Source: Kuschelorhynchus macadamiae (taxonomy: Eukaryota; Arthropoda; Insecta; Coleoptera; Curculionidae). From it: DNA of 64,000 bases. Shown in pieces: positions 62,409 through 64,000 of the stretch; positions within the stretch are counted from its first letter, which is position 1; each line of letters begins with the position of its first letter. A model generated the notes under the pieces. It saw only the letters and a list, made by a program, of their open reading frames with translations, searched no databases and was not told the origin of the DNA. Both the position numbers and the translations under genes were made by a program. The stretch spans positions 372,001-436,000 of the forward strand of contig JAUTXW010000328.1 of assembly GCA_030620095.1 (NCBI GenBank). The letters run 5' to 3'.

Positions 62409-63419
62409 ACTCTCCCGATGTAAATATACAAATACAACAGCAATAAAATTTAAAATCTCCTCGTCTTAAAAAAAAATTATATATGTAAGAAGATGCAAGA
62501 AAGAGTCCCGTCTAAATTCTGGAACATTTACCTATCAACGAATCTTACTGCTGCATTTTCACACCCCTTTTTTGGCATTAATAATGTCTTGATTCGCATT
62601 AAAATACATATATAGTATAATATAGTCTGAATCACACATTATTTATAATCAGTTAATTCAAACAGTATCAAAAAATGTTCTACCAAACACAAAAACACTG
62701 ATTTGTTATATCATAGGTCGAGGTATATCGGATGTGGCCGGTTTTTCTACTATATAGCAACCCAAAGCATACTTGTAAATCTCTTAAATTAATATTTTCA
62801 CCATGCAAAAAAGCAAGCTGTTATTAATTCATTAGAATTTAGAGCATTGTTCATTTTTAAAGATTTTACCATCGGAACAGAGACACCGACTAAAGCCACA
62901 AAAGGGTACAACCACTTTAGTAGAGATATTAAAATTTAATTAGAATCTGATACATATTAGGATTTACCAATCTAGAATATTAAATTTCTCTCGTGACAAA
63001 ATGTGCGCTGCTATCCTTGAAGAAACCAAAGTAATATACGTAGTCACACTACGTGTCATTTCATTATCCCAAACAAAAGTGGCTTCGTCGATACGAGTTG
63101 TTTTTTTGGTTAAAAGTGCCTTTGTAGACTCAACATTTCATTCATAAATAGTTTCGAAAGTTAGATCTATTATTGTTTTTCGCGTGCTATGGGTGCGAGA
63201 GAAAACACATCTTCCTCTACATCGCCGGTCCCAAAAATGGCAACCCTGTTAGCTCTCACTATAGACTGAACCAGCGGCGGCTCGTTTCTCTTTAATTTAA
63301 TGTGTTTTTGCGAATTTTAAGCATCTGTCAGACGCGTAGCCAGAAATTCGAACTGGGGGGTTCAAAATCAGAAAGCAGGTGATATAAATATTTTGCGGTT
63401 CATTTTCACTTTTCTTGTA
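62407..63419. other. No recognisable gene
   Basis: AT-rich; a short stretch near 63000-63045 (GTGCGCTGCTATCCTTGAA, AAAGTAATATACGTA) matches 58950-58990, indicating another dispersed repeat. Nothing else seen. Confidence 0.35.
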
Positions 63420-63720
63420 GAAATCACCCTCCGAGATTTTTGCAGCTCTTCACGTTTCAGGGGTGTTGAAATTCTCAAATCAGTCGGTCTGTCTATCTCT
63501 TTGCGGCATAGCTAAAAAACTGCTTATCCTATTGACCTCAAATTTAAGTAAAAAATTAAGATCCATATGGGGATAACATGGTAATATTTTTGTGAACATC
63601 CAGTATGGCGGAACAAAAAGGGCGTCCTAATAAAAATGTAAAAAAAAATATTACAAAAAAGCTATTAATCCAATTTACCTCAAATTTTGCCCTAAAATGA
63701 AACCTAGGAATAAATTGCTA
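63420..63720. repeat. GACAGAC-module repeat, reversed fragment
   Basis: CGGTCTGTCTATC, GCGGCATAGCTAAAAAACTGCTTATCC, then CAGTATGGCGGAACAAAA: the reverse complement of the modules at 34.4-35.9 kb, and similar to the end of family C. Confidence 0.5.
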
Positions 63721-64000
63721 AAATTCTGGTGAGAAGCCTAAAGCCTTAAATGTTTAAAATATCAGTATCAAAATATCAAAAATCAATTTATACAATTAAG
63801 TGTGAAAAAGGGATGAACTTGTAAAATAGCGGCATAATGTTGAAGAAGTCAGAAAAATTCCATTTTCCTACAAAAGGACGAAAAAAATAAATATTATAAT
63901 TGATTTTTTTATAGATAAGTAATTATAAAATAATACCGATAAATAAAACAAAAATTTAAAAATTGTATGTGTATTTGTATATTCGTAAGTATGTTAGAAA

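Overview
The window reads as AT-rich nuclear DNA of an arthropod, most likely an insect (a beetle would fit the mobile-element mix, but nothing here proves it). The only host gene I can support is one cytosolic Hsp70-family gene on the + strand. It has 8 exons between 19132 and 55312, and they join by GT-AG splicing into a complete 642-residue reading frame. Introns 1, 4, 6 and 7 are very long (about 11.8, 9.8, 5.0 and 4.8 kb) and filled with transposable elements. The rest of the window is mobile DNA, its relics and simple repeats.

Layout. 1-5000: a short MITE, copies of a dispersed repeat (family A) and the first of two copies of a roughly 2.2 kb DNA transposon with CACTGG termini (2364-4607; second copy 11898-13994). 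5138-5795: a Crypton-like tyrosine-recombinase relic. 5797-10147: family C repeat, a 474-bp TA array, a DDE transposon with inverted coding arms, a GC-rich hairpin, and a small inverted-repeat element between TA arrays. 11411-11712: a GACA/GATA array. 14926-15395: a block that interleaves two neighbouring sequences and looks like an assembly chimera. 16-18.3 kb: three degraded transposase relics. 18.9-19.1 kb: Hsp70 promoter side. Intron 1 (19280-31098): family C, two Tc1-like elements next to TA arrays, a second DDE transposon copy, and two head-to-tail R4-type LINEs. Intron 4 (31868-41692): a tandem array of about 220-bp repeats, each carrying a hammerhead-ribozyme-like motif, then GACAGAC-module repeats, and an intact mariner-like transposase inside nested inverted repeats of about 850 bp. 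Introns 5-7: MITEs, LINE relics, a 229-bp palindrome with one hammerhead motif on each strand, and a Penelope-like element (PLE) caught with an 8-bp target duplication and an in-window empty site. 55.7-64 kb: a Jockey-like LINE, a THAP-finger relic, and a second PLE with a hammerhead relic downstream.

The most interesting theme is hammerhead architecture at five places (9.95, 33.3-34.3, 48.2-48.4, 52.85 and 62.17 kb). In all of them a 7-nt core is followed by one extra nucleotide, helix II, GAAA and a minimal helix III. Two sit in or just after PLE sequence, one forms a tandem satellite or retrozyme-like array, and one is a perfect twin palindrome. Self-cleavage is predicted from sequence only.
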